Source: Cylicocyclus nassatus
Taxonomy: Eukaryota > Nematoda > Chromadorea > Rhabditida > Strongylidae
Length of the DNA: 64,000 bases
Direction of reading: 5' to 3'
Assembly: GCA_958299035.1 (NCBI GenBank)
Contig: CATQJL010000001.1
Location: 83,577,071-83,641,070, forward strand
In this document: one piece after another, positions 21,290-32,876 of the stretch
Position numbering within the stretch: position 1 is the stretch's first letter
Layout of the letters: every line of letters starts with the position of its first letter
The notes under the pieces: generated by a model
Databases searched by the model: none
The model's input: only the letters and a program-made list of their open reading frames with translations
Told to the model about the DNA's origin: nothing
Program-made: the position numbers and the translations under genes

Positions 21290-21575
21290 CTCACTGAAGC
21301 ATATAAATAGCGTGGCATACATGGTCATTCATAGGCGCTCGCTCAGGCACCTGTATGCTACGGGCATTTTCAAAAAGGTAAATGTTTGGTTTCGCAGTCT
21401 AGTCAGTGAACAGGCAGAGTCTTAGAACTTTGCTTGTGAAGCTGCAGAGACGTTTGATCGGATAGGTTGCAGACCGTTTTGTCCATTCCAGGCCTGAAGA
21501 AGGCGATCTGCCGAAACGTCAGCCAGCCAATAAATAATTGATACCAATCTCGAGTGCGGCTTACATAAATAATAA
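21290..21575 (+). mobile_element. Penelope 3' non-coding region / pLTR
   Basis: It follows the endonuclease stop, holds a hammerhead-like core, and ends about 'gagtgcggcttacataaata', after which KCTD-like exon sequence (VDDRVQWKG) resumes. The Penelope array therefore ends inside KCTD-like copy X. Confidence 0.55.
21494..21520 (+). ncRNA. Hammerhead-like ribozyme core
   Basis: CTGAAGA, AGGCGATCTGCC hairpin, GAAAC, GTC. Same motif as at 17,453-17,479 in opposite orientation. Such motifs are described in Penelope terminal repeats; activity here is inferred. Confidence 0.5.
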
Positions 21576-21581
21576 CGATAT

Positions 21582-22667
21582 ATTGAAGGTTGACGATCGA
21601 GTGCAGTGGAAGGGTGTGGTGCGGAAGGCGACAATCGTCAGACTTTGTGCCTTCCAGAATCCTTCGGTGCTAAAGTGACACGGCGCCAAGGTAGGGGGGG
21701 TCCGGGGTGGGGGCAGATACATGACTCGATGGTATAAGTAAAATTCTGTACAAGTTAGTAAGAGCGATTCTACACCGCTTGCATTTTGCTCGCATTGTCG
21801 CCTTCCGCGTGCCCCCTTTTTGGTACCACTTCACTTACCCTTAATGGTTATTCTGCAATGTACCAGATGCGATTTAATGAACCTGGGTGCGATTATCGTC
21901 GGTGCATGCCCTGTGGTTCCCTTGCCTTTGGCTATGTGGGTCCTACAGCGACGATGGTGGCCGAACTACAAAAATCAGCGGCGGCGTCCATAGTCTTTGA
22001 AGACTGATTGCTTTCAAAACATCATATGCAAACCATGAAAGGGAGAGTGGTAGAGTTGACGAGTCTTAGCTCATTGAGGACTCGAGTATTATTAGGTTGA
22101 TGCAAAAATAATGGCCGTGGACTAGGAGTTTTTAGAGCTAAAACGATTTTTCTCAAACGTCAACACAGGTACCAGGCTGAAATTTCACAGCCATGCTTCG
22201 GAGGCTTTGTGGTACACATTGCCTGAATTGGGGGAAAGGGGCGGAGTTGCCGATTCTCGAGTTTCGTTTTTTCTCAAATTCTAAGTGACAAAAATTACAG
22301 CAGTTGCATAAATGAACGTTATTATGTGTCTACTATGCGACGACCAATTTGCAGGATTGTATGACTTCTCTAAGCGAATATCCGATTTTTGAGCTGGCCA
22401 AATGCTCACAGATTTTAACATAAATCACGTTAATGTGTAGGTAGGTTCTTGGTAGCCACTTTGTAGAGCTTGCTTCATTCTATTGAATGGAGCCTCATTC
22501 CTAAAATTGTGTATTCAAATGCTTTGGTAGCGTATGCAACGGCCATTACTTTTGCATCAGCCTAATATTTTTGATTGTGGTAGGTGTTTGAGCTATGCTG
22601 CGTCGTGAAATGGAGTTTTACATGGGTGTTCCATTTTCCGAAATCTGCACTGCGTTTATCAAGATGA
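21582..22667 (+). pseudogene. KCTD-like gene, copy X, 3' half
   Basis: Three pieces remain. At 21,582-21,620 LKVDDRVQWKG matches the VGDCVQW region of exon 5. Exon 21,867-22,049 has the Cys linker (GCDYRRCMPCGS), YVGPTATM, and the end of the Trp/MKG block (LLSKHHMQTMKGRV), interrupted by TGA at 22,005-22,007 where sister copies have Trp. Exon 22,584-22,667 encodes the C-terminal VKWSFTWVFHFPKSALRLSR and stop. The T1 exons are absent; a Penelope array abuts the 5' side and a mariner MITE sits in the last intron. Confidence 0.7.
22092..22565. mobile_element. Mariner-type MITE in a KCTD-like intron
   Basis: TTAGGTTGATGCAAAAATAA and its complement TTACTTTTGCATCAGCCTAA are inverted termini typical of mariner elements. 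TA flanks both sides (22,090-22,091 and 22,566-22,567). No transposase frame in the 474 bp. Confidence 0.75.
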
Positions 22668-22679
22668 TTTTCTTGTTAT

Positions 22680-23230
22680 GTGTACTTTATTTACTCAGTA
22701 TGACTTCCAATCACTGGATGTGTACGTGAAGAACTGCACTCAATGAAGTTTTTGTGCTCGAAACAAATTCTTATTTTACGCATTAAGCTTGCCTCTGCTC
22801 GTTATTATACAGTTCGGGCAAAGTGCCCTACAGTTATGGCCCTAAGATCGAATGAGCACGCATGGAAGAAAGTGAAGGCACAGGTTGTCCGAATTGGAAC
22901 CAGGCCCAAAATGTGGGTCCTAAATAGCGCCTTCGCAGCTTTTGCGCTTTGCTCATGGCAGAACCATGGCGATGCGGGAGCTCATCATGCCAATTTTGAC
23001 ACCAACGAGTGTCAAAATTGGCATGATGAGCTCCCGCATTGGCCGAAAGGCTCATCGGCGGGGTTTTTTCACATCTTTTCAAACCGTGAAAAATTAAGTG
23101 TAACACATTCTGGTAGGATCATACGACTCGCGTGATATTAGCAGCGAAAAGGTCTAGATTTATTTAGTGTTCCCCTTTTGTTGTAAGAGTTTGAACATGT
23201 TTAGCTAGGATAAAAAGACCGAGGAAAGTA
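22680..23230 (+). repeat. Duplicated 3' flank downstream of copy X
   Basis: Diverged copy of 16-770, with landmarks in the same order after the same gene ending. It contains a perfect palindrome (22,973-23,042) absent from the first copy at that position. Confidence 0.55.
22973..23042. repeat. Perfect palindrome of about 70 bp
   Basis: 'gcgggagctcatcatgccaa' followed by its complement around a centre at 'caacgagtg'. It is probably a very small fold-back insertion or a replication-generated hairpin. Confidence 0.7.
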
Positions 23231-24589
23231 GTGAGATTATTTGTTTGGTCGGGCTGCAGAGTACAGGGGATTTCAATCAGGGTATCGCGTTCGACGCGGC
23301 ACGGGTTCTCGCGAACCGCGCCGCTTGAACTACTCGCCGCGTCCGTGAGTTGTCGGGCATTTTCCCCTCTCGTCAGTCATTTATGCCTGAGGATACGGTA
23401 TTTGCCACCTTCAGGCTTGGAGAGAAACTCTATCTCCAAGAGCAAACGCGAAATACTGAAGCAAGGCGGCTTACGAAAATTTGACGCGTATCGTGACTCA
23501 AATTGTAATCCCTTGTATAGACATTTTTAGTTGGAACCATTTGATGGGTGACTTATATCTCGCAGATTGTCTAGCAGAATACAATTTCTTGTGCGCATAA
23601 AAATTTCACTTGTAGGGACTGAATTGGCGCGGCGAACAGGCGTACACAAATTGAGCACTATTGCGAATAAATGAGTGAGAATCGCGCAGAACACAGTACA
23701 CACAGAGACAACCCAAAAAATCAATGTGAAGGGCTGATTCTAAGATTATGTGTGAAGGAATCGGGAATCACCAATCTCGTTGTTATATTGGTGATATATC
23801 TTACTGCTAGATTACTGCCATTTCGGAGCCTTTTTGTCGAACTTACTACCCAACCATCGGTCGTATTGTCAGAAGTGGCATTTTTTGGCATCGGTAAGAT
23901 TACGGTAGTCATTATTACCATGCTACACCTATGCATTTAAGACTTGAGCTTCGTAGGGTGAAAAAGCAAAAGCTGTTCAAAAAACCAATAGAATCAATCG
24001 ATGAGCTAGCATGAGTCCAACCCCTATCTCCTATACATGTACACTTGAGCCAGAAATAGCATCATTCTCCGAAGAATATGAGCTAATGTCTACGCCTTGT
24101 TTCTACCTACGATATATCTTAGCATCATATTACTAGATCCTGAGCAGGGGCCAATCTGGCTGGGGCAAACTGGCAAAGTTAGGGCTTTAGAAATCTTGCG
24201 GCCCACGATGGTTTGTGTTGTCTGAAGGCAGAACAAGCACGAGCCACCGGTGGGTCATGTTGTCGTGATTGTGTTGATCTAGTTTACACAAATTAAAACT
24301 ACATGCTGTCAAGTATTGAACTAACAGTAGAATCTCAGATTGCACTGAAATATCGCATAATTCGGTTATCCGGAGAAATTATTACTATGATTGCTCTGTT
24401 GTTACCTGTTGCTCCATTTTACACATACTTGGTGGGATTACGGCACTGAAACTCTACCTGGGGGAAGCTATCTACCATGTTAAATATGATCAGGCACACG
24501 TTACGGGAATCCCCTTGAGTTACGGTAGTACCACAAAGTAGGCATATCATTGGAGTATATCATCGAAAATCAGGCACTACCGCAAGGTA
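23231..24589. other. No supported gene
   Basis: Open frames here (23,231-23,530; 23,671-23,940) carry no motif and no splice context. No repeat shared with the rest of the window was noticed. Confidence 0.3.
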
Positions 24590-25889
24590 TCTTATATATA
24601 AAGCTGAATGTCTGTTTGTCTGTCTGTATGTCTGTCTGTCTGTATGTACGTATGTTCCGAATAGAAAATTCCATTTCTGAACCGATCCGGACCAAACTTG
24701 GCACGCATACACTACGGGCCCCGGCGGGTGTCATAGGCTACTTTTCGTCATCGATCGATATCGATTTTATCGATTTTTATCGATTTTTTTTGCTGAGTTC
24801 ACCTACGGGGCTGGGAGTTGGCACAGGGGGGTAATCGAGCATGGGGATTCCGAATACAATATTGGTTTTCAGGATTATCGATTACTTTTATCGATTTTAT
24901 CGATTTTTTTGCAAAGTTTGAGCTACGGGGCTGGGAGTTGGCACAGGGGGGTAATCGAGCATGGGGATTCCGAATACAATATTGGTTTTCAGGATTATCG
25001 ATTACTTTTATCGATTTTATCGATTTTTTTGCAAAGTTTGAGCTACGGGGCTGGGAGTTCGCACAGGGGGGTAATCGAGCATGGGGATTCCGAATACAAT
25101 ATTGGTTTTCGGGATTGTCGATTACTATTATCGATTTTATCGATTTTTTTGCAAAGTTTGAGCTAGGGGGCTGGGAGTTGGCACAGGGGGGTAATCGAGC
25201 ATGCTGATCACCCCCAAGGGGGGGGGTGATCAGCATGCTCGATTACACTCCTGTGCCAAATTCCAGCCCCTAGCTCAAATTTTCAAAAAATCGATAAAAT
25301 CGAAAAAGTAATGGACGATCCTGAAAACTAATATTGTGTTCGTAATCTGCATGCTCGATTACCCCCCTGTGCAAACTCCCAGCCCCGCAGGTCAAACTTT
25401 ACAAAAAAATCGATAAAATCGATAAAAGTAATCGATAATCCTGAAAACCAATATTGTATTCGGAATCCCCATGCTCGATTACCCCCCTGTGCCAAATTCC
25501 AGCCCCTAGCTCAAATTTTCAAAAAATCGATAAAATCGAAAAAGTAATGGACGATCCTGAAAACTAATATTGTGTTCGTAATCTGCATGCTCGATTACCC
25601 CCCTGTGCAAACTCCCAGCCCCGCAGGTCGAACTTTACAAAAAAATCGATAAAATCGATAAAAGTAATGGACGATCCTGAAAACTAATGTTGTATTCGGA
25701 ATCCCCATGCTCACTTCCCCCCCTGTGCCAACTCCTAGCCCTGTAGGTGAACTCTGCAAAAAAATCGATAAAAATCGGTAAAATCGACATCGATCGATAA
25801 CGAAAAGTGGACTGTGACACCCGCCGGGGCCCGAAGTGTATGTGTGCCAAGTTTGGTCCGGATACGGCGGAGCCGGGTAAGCCAGCTAG
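24590..25889 (+). mobile_element. Non-autonomous Helitron, complete ends
   Basis: The 5' end is A|TCTTATATATAAAG followed by CTGT/TGTATGT microsatellite. The 3' end is GGGTAAGCCAGCTAG|T. Helitrons start with TC, end with CTRR and insert between A and T, and all three hold here. The body is a large inverted repeat of tandem units around a palindrome at about 25,198-25,238. There is no Rep/helicase coding; the 129- and 145-codon frames are translations of the tandem repeat. Confidence 0.75.
24806..25800. repeat. 120-bp tandem repeats in two inverted arrays
   Basis: In the left array, 'gggctgggagttggcacagg' recurs at exactly 120-bp spacing (24,808, 24,928, 25,048, 25,168). After a central palindrome the complement 'cccctgtgcaaactcccagc' or 'cccctgtgccaaattccagc' recurs about every 110-125 bp to 25,740. 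Each unit holds TCGATTTTATCGATTTTTTT. Confidence 0.8.
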
Positions 25890-26424
25890 TAGATATGATA
25901 TTCGCGTTCAGCATCGTCACCCCCCTCCCTCCCTTAGTCAAAGTTTCCGCAAATTTTCCGAACTACTAGGTCCAAAATTTGTCGTTCCGGGGCCATCTCG
26001 CCGATTCTGAAAGTCGAGAACCCGCGAAAATCTCTAAAATTCCCGTTTCGGAGAACCCACAGGGCGAGTTTTCGAACGGTGATTAATCAATTAGCCAATT
26101 GGCTCGGACGGGCTTGGATGGGCGGTATCAGAGGGACGCCCCTGTGGAGGCGGGATCGTGCCCCTGTTCTTAGTCTCATCCGAAGGATTTTCTCGTTTCA
26201 GAATGCAGCTTTTCGATCGGACTCGAACTTTTGCTTTAGTCAGGAGCAGTGCTCTCGCATGCATCGAGATCCCACTAACCTCAATTCGGGTGGACTGTAC
26301 CTTTAAGAACCGACGCACCGCCAAGTAATAATTTATCTGCGCGCCAATGAGCTTCTTCTTTTCGACGCTTTCCAAGTGATTGAGAGCAAGGCAATATGAC
26401 TCAGAACTGCTTTAGATGCCTTGA
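25890..26424. other. No gene; partial upstream homology to copy 1
   Basis: The last part ('tgattgagagcaaggcaata') resembles sequence upstream of KCTD-like copy 1 near 2,490, so the promoter region of copy 2 starts here and is then interrupted by two insertions. The 25,905-26,370 part carries nothing recognised. Confidence 0.4.
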
Positions 26425-26732
26425 AGGCATTGTCAGGGCAAAAATTTTGAGATGTTGTGCTTATACGGGCCTATTCGCTATGCTGAATCCGAAAATTCAC
26501 ACTGGAAAGCGCGAAAACGGCAAAAAACCTCTAGCGCAGGAGGGTACAGCAAGTGGGCGTTGTCCTCCTGGATTCGTGGGGAGGGCCCCGTCCACCTGCT
26601 GATTTCCCTCCTGTGTTAGAGCCGTTTGTCGCCGTTTCCGCGCTCTCCAATGTGCCTTTTTGCATTCAGCGTAGCGAAGAGGCCCGCGTAAGTAAAAAAT
26701 TTCAAAATCGAGTCTTTGCCCGGACACTGCCT
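26425..26732. mobile_element. MITE of the AGGCAGTG family, copy c
   Basis: Ends AGGCATTGTCAGGGCAAAAA and TTTGCCCGGACACTGCCT, with inner arms 'gggcctattcgctatgctga' and complement. It lies in the upstream region of KCTD-like copy 2. Confidence 0.65.
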
Positions 26733-26762
26733 TCAATGCAAGCGGATCTCGTGCTCGGACCA

Positions 26763-27617
26763 GGGCCCGGCACAGATGGTTTGGGGTCAAACTGGACTTC
26801 GTTTTTGGACTTAGAGGCAACGGGGATATCGTTTCCATAAGGACCTAGAGGAAGCGCCAAAAAAACGACGAACATGTCAGGTTTTACGAGTTGAACGCGT
26901 TCTTTCGCAAGCGCGCGAATTTCAAACGCAAGGCTCAAACAGACAAATGGCTTGTTTACAGCGCACAAACAATTACATGGCTCCGAATTTGGGTTATTTG
27001 TATACAATATTATTCCAAGCCAAGTTATGTAAAAAGTTCCAAAAACTTATGCGTCTTAATATCCGTTTCCGAATTTGTTGGTTTCTCAACACCAAACCAA
27101 CTGGGTTGGTTCGGAGCATAAATGTCGGAGAGTTTACATAAGTTTTGGACCTTTTTGATTTGGACGATTGGAACGGTCAAATATCTATCATATCATATAG
27201 TGAAGAGAGCGAATCAAACCACTGCCTCTCCTCTTTTTTCGAGCCAAAAGTAGTGTAATTCTAGGCATTAATAGATATCGCGCTTTGATCACATGCGGTG
27301 CCCTTTGAACTATGCGGCCAAAAATGCATCGCTGGATTGTTGAGGCCACAGATTTGGTTGGCCTATGAGGTTTTCGACATTCCGAGCACTAAAATGGTAC
27401 TTCATCCAATGGCAGTGCCTCCAATCGTCTTGAAATGTTTTCTTTTGCTTTTTTTGTTATACTAGATAACTCAAAATGCGCTTTTTTCGCTTTTTTATTG
27501 TTATTTTGATCAAATAAGGGTTTTAATAATTTTCACGTCGAGAGAGGCTTCGCAAATTTCCGCGACGTCATGGGAGACTCCGTTTCCAAAAAGCTCCAAG
27601 AAAACGCGTGCCAAGCG
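26763..27617. mobile_element. hAT-type non-autonomous element C
   Basis: Starts CAGGGCCCGGCACAG and ends GTGCCAAGCGCG, a decayed form of the family's GTGCCGGGCCCTG. Internal family landmarks include 'gacttcg', 'gcttgtttacagcgcacaaa' and 'aaaacttatg'. GGAC precedes it and (G)GAC follows. It separates the copy 2 upstream region from its first exon. Confidence 0.55.
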
Positions 27618-28343
27618 CGGACCCACACAAATTACACTTGTCTCATATGGCGCAGCATGGATCCTTCTCCACGGTTTCAGTCAGTACGGCTAGCGTTGAG
27701 TGGTGAGTTCAACACTGACGAGTCTTTCGTAGTCACTTGATTTCAGCTTTACATCGATGAAAAAGTTCCAGGTAACGAAGGGCAATCATCGGAAGAGTGG
27801 TGGACGAATTAAAATCAACGTGGGTGGTACAGTATTTGAAACTACCGTCTCCACGCTGACTAGAATGGACAACACTGTAAATTTACCCATTTGCTTGCTA
27901 GTTCTCGACATAATCGTGATTTTTGAGGTGCTTTCCACGTGGTGGCAGATCGTTGGCGAAATCAGGAAGAGTTGTTTGTAGACAGAAATCCGATTTATTT
28001 TTGCAAAAATAACACACAGAATACATTTATTGTGGAAACGAATTTAGTTGATTCGCTTTGAGATACTAGACTACTTACGAGACGGTGAAAATGTCACGCT
28101 TCCCGAAGGGAATGAGGCTCGAGAGGCTTTACGAAAAGAAGCTGATGTGTGTTGGTAAAAAAAGACTGGGTGTCAATTTATCTTGTAATCTGCAGTTCTA
28201 TAATCTTTCTGGTCTTGCCAGTATGTGCGTACCAAGTGCACTCACAGATGAAGTCAACAATTGTATTATGTTAGAAACCATTAACTATGGTGATCTTATA
28301 CAGTGGAGAGAAAGCGCTATGCAAAAATATTGGAAGTATGGCG

Positions 28344-29690
28344 TTCGGCTATCCGGGCCCCAAAATTTTTTAGTCATGGATTTCGCTCAAACTCGGCCTA
28401 GGGAGTTATCTGACATGCTGATCACAAATATCACATTTTCTCCGCAGAAAAACGCCTCCCTGCGGGTTACGGTAGGATTACGATAGGGGGTCAAAATCAC
28501 GGATTTCGCTGAAACTTGGCCCATGGGGGTTATTCGGCCCGCTGATGCCGAATATCATATTTATCAGCCGCTCTCTGCCGCTACGCGGCAGGTTCGTCTG
28601 GTACTCTATAGTGCGGAATTGTGAAATTTTGCAGAAAATTTGCTATTTTGCACGATTTACTATTTAGTGAAAAAGCTTAGTGACACCCACCCCTCCCCGA
28701 AGTTCATGTGCGCAAAGTTTTGTTTGAATTCAGTGGAGTTTTTTAACATTTTAGACCGGTCATAACGAAATTGCTCAGCGAAGAACGCAAAAAATCGATA
28801 AATCGAAAGCACCACTCAGTGATTTTTGGTGAAAAAGTTTAGTGACACTCGCCTTACCCGAAGTTTATATGTGCAAAGTTTCATCCAAATTCCTTGAGTC
28901 TTTGTACCATTTCAGGCCGGTCATAAGAAAAATGCTTATCCAAATATTATATAGGTATTAATTTCGTATGATAGCGTCATTTTCTGGGGCTACGGTGGGT
29001 ATATATACGGTAGGGGTCAAAATCATGGATTGCACTGAAACTTGGCTTAGGGGGCTATTTGACATGCTGATTACGAGAATCATACTTTTTTCGCATGATG
29101 AGGCCTTTTTCTGAAGTTACTGCAGGTTTACGGTAGGGGCCAAAAATGGCAAGTTTACCTGAAACTTTGTGTTTGGTGTAGACCGACTCGCCATATCGTC
29201 ATGCCTTTCATACAGGACCATCGCCGCGCGCGACACACTCTGCGGCGGCTTTGCCTAAGCAAACACAGGGGAGGAAGATTTTCCGCGTACCGTACGTACG
29301 CCCTATCGTATGCCCACCTCCGAACATTAAAACGTTTTCATGAGGTAAAAACAAGATATTCGTAATCAGCATGTCAAATTATCCCCCTGCCAAGTTTCAG
29401 GCAAATCCACGATTTTGGCCCCCCTACCGTATACCCGCCGTAACCCCGAAAAATGACGCTACCGTACGAAACCAGTATGATATTCGGCATCAGCGGTTCG
29501 ATTAATTCCCCTACACCGATTTTGAGGGAAATCCATGGGTTTGACCCCCTACCGTATACCCACCGTAACCCCGCAGGAAGGCGTTTTCCTGCGGAGAAAA
29601 TGTGATATTCGTAATTAGTATGTCAGATAACACCCTGGGCCGAGTTCGAGCGAAATCCATGACTAAAAATTTTGGGGCCGGATAGCCGAA
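28344..29690. mobile_element. Inverted-repeat element TTCGGCTATCCGG
   Basis: TTCGGCTATCCGGGCCCCAA and TTGGGGCCGGATAGCCGAA face each other. The arms extend about 220 bp (AGTCATGGATTTCGCTC, 'gatgccgaatatcatat' and complements). TACCGTA-type words fill the interior. It cuts exon 5 of copy 2. No clear target duplication and no transposase. Confidence 0.65.
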
Positions 29691-30316
29691 TAAACGCCGT
29701 TTCCCGCTTATTTTAGTGTGCTAGCGGCATCGAGATGGGGCGACCAAATTTGTGCGTGAAAATAGCCACGACAGCACCACCGGCAATCTACGCAGGCAAA
29801 TGGCCGGCATCACACGCGGATTATCTATTCAAGGATTTGGTCGCCCAACCTGGCACCGCAGACACACCCTTGAGCGGAAAATTTGCTGAACTCAGACATT
29901 CGCAGTTAAGTCCCGCCGGTGAAAAAGTTGTGTCCCGCTGGAATGACTGCGGGACACAAGTAAAATGGTTCGCGAGAAAACCGGGACTCCCGATTTTCGT
30001 TCGGGCTAATGCGGCGCGAAACGCGGTTTTGTCCCGACATGTTTTCTACTGAAAAAACCGGGAGCTCCTGCGGGAGTTCCGATAATGTCGCGATTCGGTC
30101 ACCGGCGGGACTCCCGCTCTGGACTGCAGTCTCCTGCGGGAGACGCGATATAGCAGCGATCCGATCAGCTTCCGGCTGGGCTTTTTCTAAAATTGGTTCT
30201 CCTTCAAAAATTTGTACTATACACATCTCACAAAGGTGCTGTGCTCGAAACAGAGTTCAGAAACACTCTTTATTAGCATTCGTGACAGAAAAAGAGCATT
30301 GAAAACACTATAACTG

Positions 30317-30768
30317 ACAAGGGAACCGTGTCGAGTCGAAGTGGCCTTTCCAGATGACACCCATACTGCTTTGAAGAGCATTAATCGGTGATTCCAAATC
30401 TGGTTTCCAAATCTGCCAAGCGCCTCTGGACGTCGACTTATGCTCGTTTTTCAGGTCAAAAAATTGAACGCAAAACTGAAGCAAATCGCCCAAATTTGCT
30501 CAAATGGTCCAGTATCAAGTATCAGAGCTGTTTATGCAATGGATACATTTTATTTAATATGCTAGTACTTAACATTGCTTTATCTGAGCGCTGGAAAGAT
30601 TGTAACAATCGATTTTACCTATTTTTCGTTCAGAAGAACGGTCATAACTCGGCGTCCAGAGGCGCTTGGCAGATTTGGAAGGCAGATTTGGAATCATCGC
30701 TTAATACTCTTCAAAGTGGTATGGGTCTCGTCCGGAAAGGCCACTTCGACTCGACACGGTTCCCTTGT
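30317..30768. mobile_element. ACAAGGGAA inverted-repeat element, short copy
   Basis: ACAAGGGAACCGTGTCGAGT and ACTCGACACGGTTCCCTTGT are perfect inverted ends. The arms continue with GTCGAAGTGGCCTTTCC and 'ccaaatctgccaagcgcctc' and their complements. Relative of 18,457-19,515 and, through 'gattccaaatctg', of the 12,917-16,304 element. Confidence 0.7.
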
Positions 30769-30825
30769 AAGTTAACAGAAAAAAACAGGAATGTCGAGAT
30801 CAATGTGTGAGATTGAATCCATAAT

Positions 30826-31644
30826 TCAAATCGCCTTCATATTTTCGATCTCTTCGTCTTGCTCATGCTCCGACTCATTAGCCTGCTCGTGCGCCAAAGA
30901 ATCTTGCGTGGTAGCAGGGCAAAAACGCTTTTTCTGGAAAATAACAATCTAACACTAATTTGAAAAATCATATATGAATATTACCGAGGGTGGCGACAGC
31001 ATCTCCTTATCGGCATCAAAATGGTAGGCGCGCACATCTCCTCTGAACTTCAAATTCAATAGATTCAAGAAGATTATCTTTGAAAGAAACCCGCAAAGCT
31101 CTTCCTATTGCCACTCGTGATAATCCATTAAGCTTCATCCTCGCCTCCGACAACTTGTCAATCGTCGTCCTAGCCTCATCGTCGTTCCCTAGGCCGAGCC
31201 CAAATCTAAATCAATGAGATATCAAGGGGTAGAAACACTTTTATCTATACCTATTTCTTTGCCGCGCGCATTCGGTAGCACTCAGCAGCAGTTCTTCTGC
31301 GTAGAGGCCAACACCATTAAGAACGAAATCTGGAAGATCTATTTTGGAATTTTTAGAAAGACCATCAATCACTCACTTATCAAAAATGTGACCAGACTTT
31401 CGAGCAAGTCCTGCAGATGCGGAAATCTTCCCTTTTTACCGGATTGTCTGCATGCAAAGTTTTGGATTTCTTGTTTTGACTGGCATGCCTAAGTGCGCCC
31501 CTCTCGATCAGGATAGACTCGAAATTTTAGTCTCACTTACATGCAAAAAATACTATAAAAATCCATCATTAACAAAAAATGGTCATTCTTGTGTGCCCTT
31601 GATGGCGGCGTCCAGTTCTCGAATAACTCCATCATGTTAACATT
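30826..31644 (-). CDS. Unrecognised five-exon gene with acidic C-terminus
   Basis: Minus-strand exons, all with GT-AG borders: 31,541-31,644 (MMELFENWTPPSRAHKNDHF), 31,377-31,447 (GKKGRFPHLQDLLESLVTFL), 31,251-31,338 (LPDFVLNGVGLYAEELLLSA), 30,985-31,205 (DDEARTTIDKLSEARMKLNG, then KFRGDVRAYHFDADKEM) and 30,826-30,933 (KKRFCPATTQDS, then a run rich in Glu/Asp/His ending ENMKAI). Phases agree at each junction, but within the 30,985-31,205 exon the two halves are in different frames, so one base seems gained or lost near 31,050-31,090. Upstream exons may exist. The helical N-terminal part and acidic tail do not identify a family to me. It lies inside a TIR element, suggesting capture. Confidence 0.5.
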
Positions 31645-32120
31645 CTGAAACAAAAGTAAGTGCTGCTGTATCGATAACAACTACAATAGGTAACCCTGAA
31701 TGGAGGAAATCCGTTGAATTTCCAGGACTTCGTGAAATTCTTTCGCTCAAATACATGTCCTGCCGGTAAAGTAACTTCGTTGCCTTTCGCTATGTGATAT
31801 GACGCTTTCAGTAATTGCTTGCCATGGTTCTGTCAACATGGTGACATGTTGCAAACAATGTTCTTCACATCTACTCTCTTAATCAAAAACAGGCCAAGAA
31901 TGTGCAGCCTGCATTGGATAAAAATGTACGGGAAACGCAGCGTAAAGAAAACAGGCGTTTTCCATGCGATGATGAAAAATGTTATATTCTTCGAAAGCTA
32001 ACTAGCAATAGCCAAGACACTCGTCAGACTTCGTTTTGCTCAAAAGGGCCCAAAAGAGCTTAAATGTGCTTGATCTCTCCTCACATTCCTCGTCTCTGAT
32101 CTCATGCGTTTGGCGCTAGC
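31645..32120. other. No supported gene
   Basis: DNA between the five-exon gene and hAT copy B. It could hold further 5' exons of that gene, but I see no phase-consistent candidate. Confidence 0.3.
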
Positions 32121-32876
32121 CAGGGTCCGGCACGAGTCGGTTTCTAGGGTCTCTGAAAACGAAGTTTCCCCTAACTTTCGGAAGTTTTACGAAGTCCCCT
32201 TTGACCTACCTGCTTAAGAGAAGATGAAAACAGGAAAGATTCACTAGTTTGAAAGAAAAGACGTAAGATAAGAGGAGTGAAAATCCAAATTGGAGCTGAA
32301 TACTATGCATGCACAAGACTGTGGCATTAGAGCGCGATATTTAACAAAGCGAGAAGAAATGAAGGCAAAAAACAAAGGAAAGACAATGTTATGAAAATGT
32401 CTTCATGCTCAAGGATAGATTTCTGACCGGGGAATCCGTCCATGCTAAAAAGATCCGAAACTTATGTGAAGTGACGAAAATATATGCTCCAGACGATCTC
32501 AGATCGTCTGGTGGCCGTCTGGAGACGATCTAATTTTGGAAAAGGTATTAACTTACATAAGTTTTCAAATCTTTTTACATAATACTTTCGCAAATAATTT
32601 TCTATACATACAGTTCAATTTTGGTGTCATATGCTTTTGTGTGCGCTGTAAACAAGCAATTTGTTTATTTAAGCCTTGCTTTCAAATCGCGCGCACTTTT
32701 CGCCATGCACAATAGAGCATGTCAATCGTGTGATAACCTGTCCGAAAAGCTTGTGTTCGAGTAAATGGCGCTTATTCTTGATGCTCGGTCCTGACTTGTC
32801 AAAAACGATTTACCGTTTGCTGTTTGCTTCAAAAACGAAGTCCAGCCTGCTTCCAGACGATCTGCGCCGGGCCCTG
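32121..32876. mobile_element. hAT-type non-autonomous element B, 8-bp duplication
   Basis: Ends CAGGGTCCGGCACGAGTCGG and GCGCCGGGCCCTG. GCGCTAGC is duplicated exactly at 32,113-32,120 and 32,877-32,884. An 8-bp duplication with CAGGG-starting termini is characteristic of the hAT superfamily. The body matches hAT-A in inverse orientation without its nested insertion. No transposase. Confidence 0.8.

Noticed and set aside
24818..25236. Open frames of 129 (+) and 145 (-) codons with 40-residue internal repeats
   Set aside because: They are translations of the 120-bp satellite in the Helitron; the length divisible by three keeps any frame open.
24806..25800. CRISPR array
   Set aside because: Repeats are contiguous 120-bp satellite units without spacers, in a eukaryotic Helitron.
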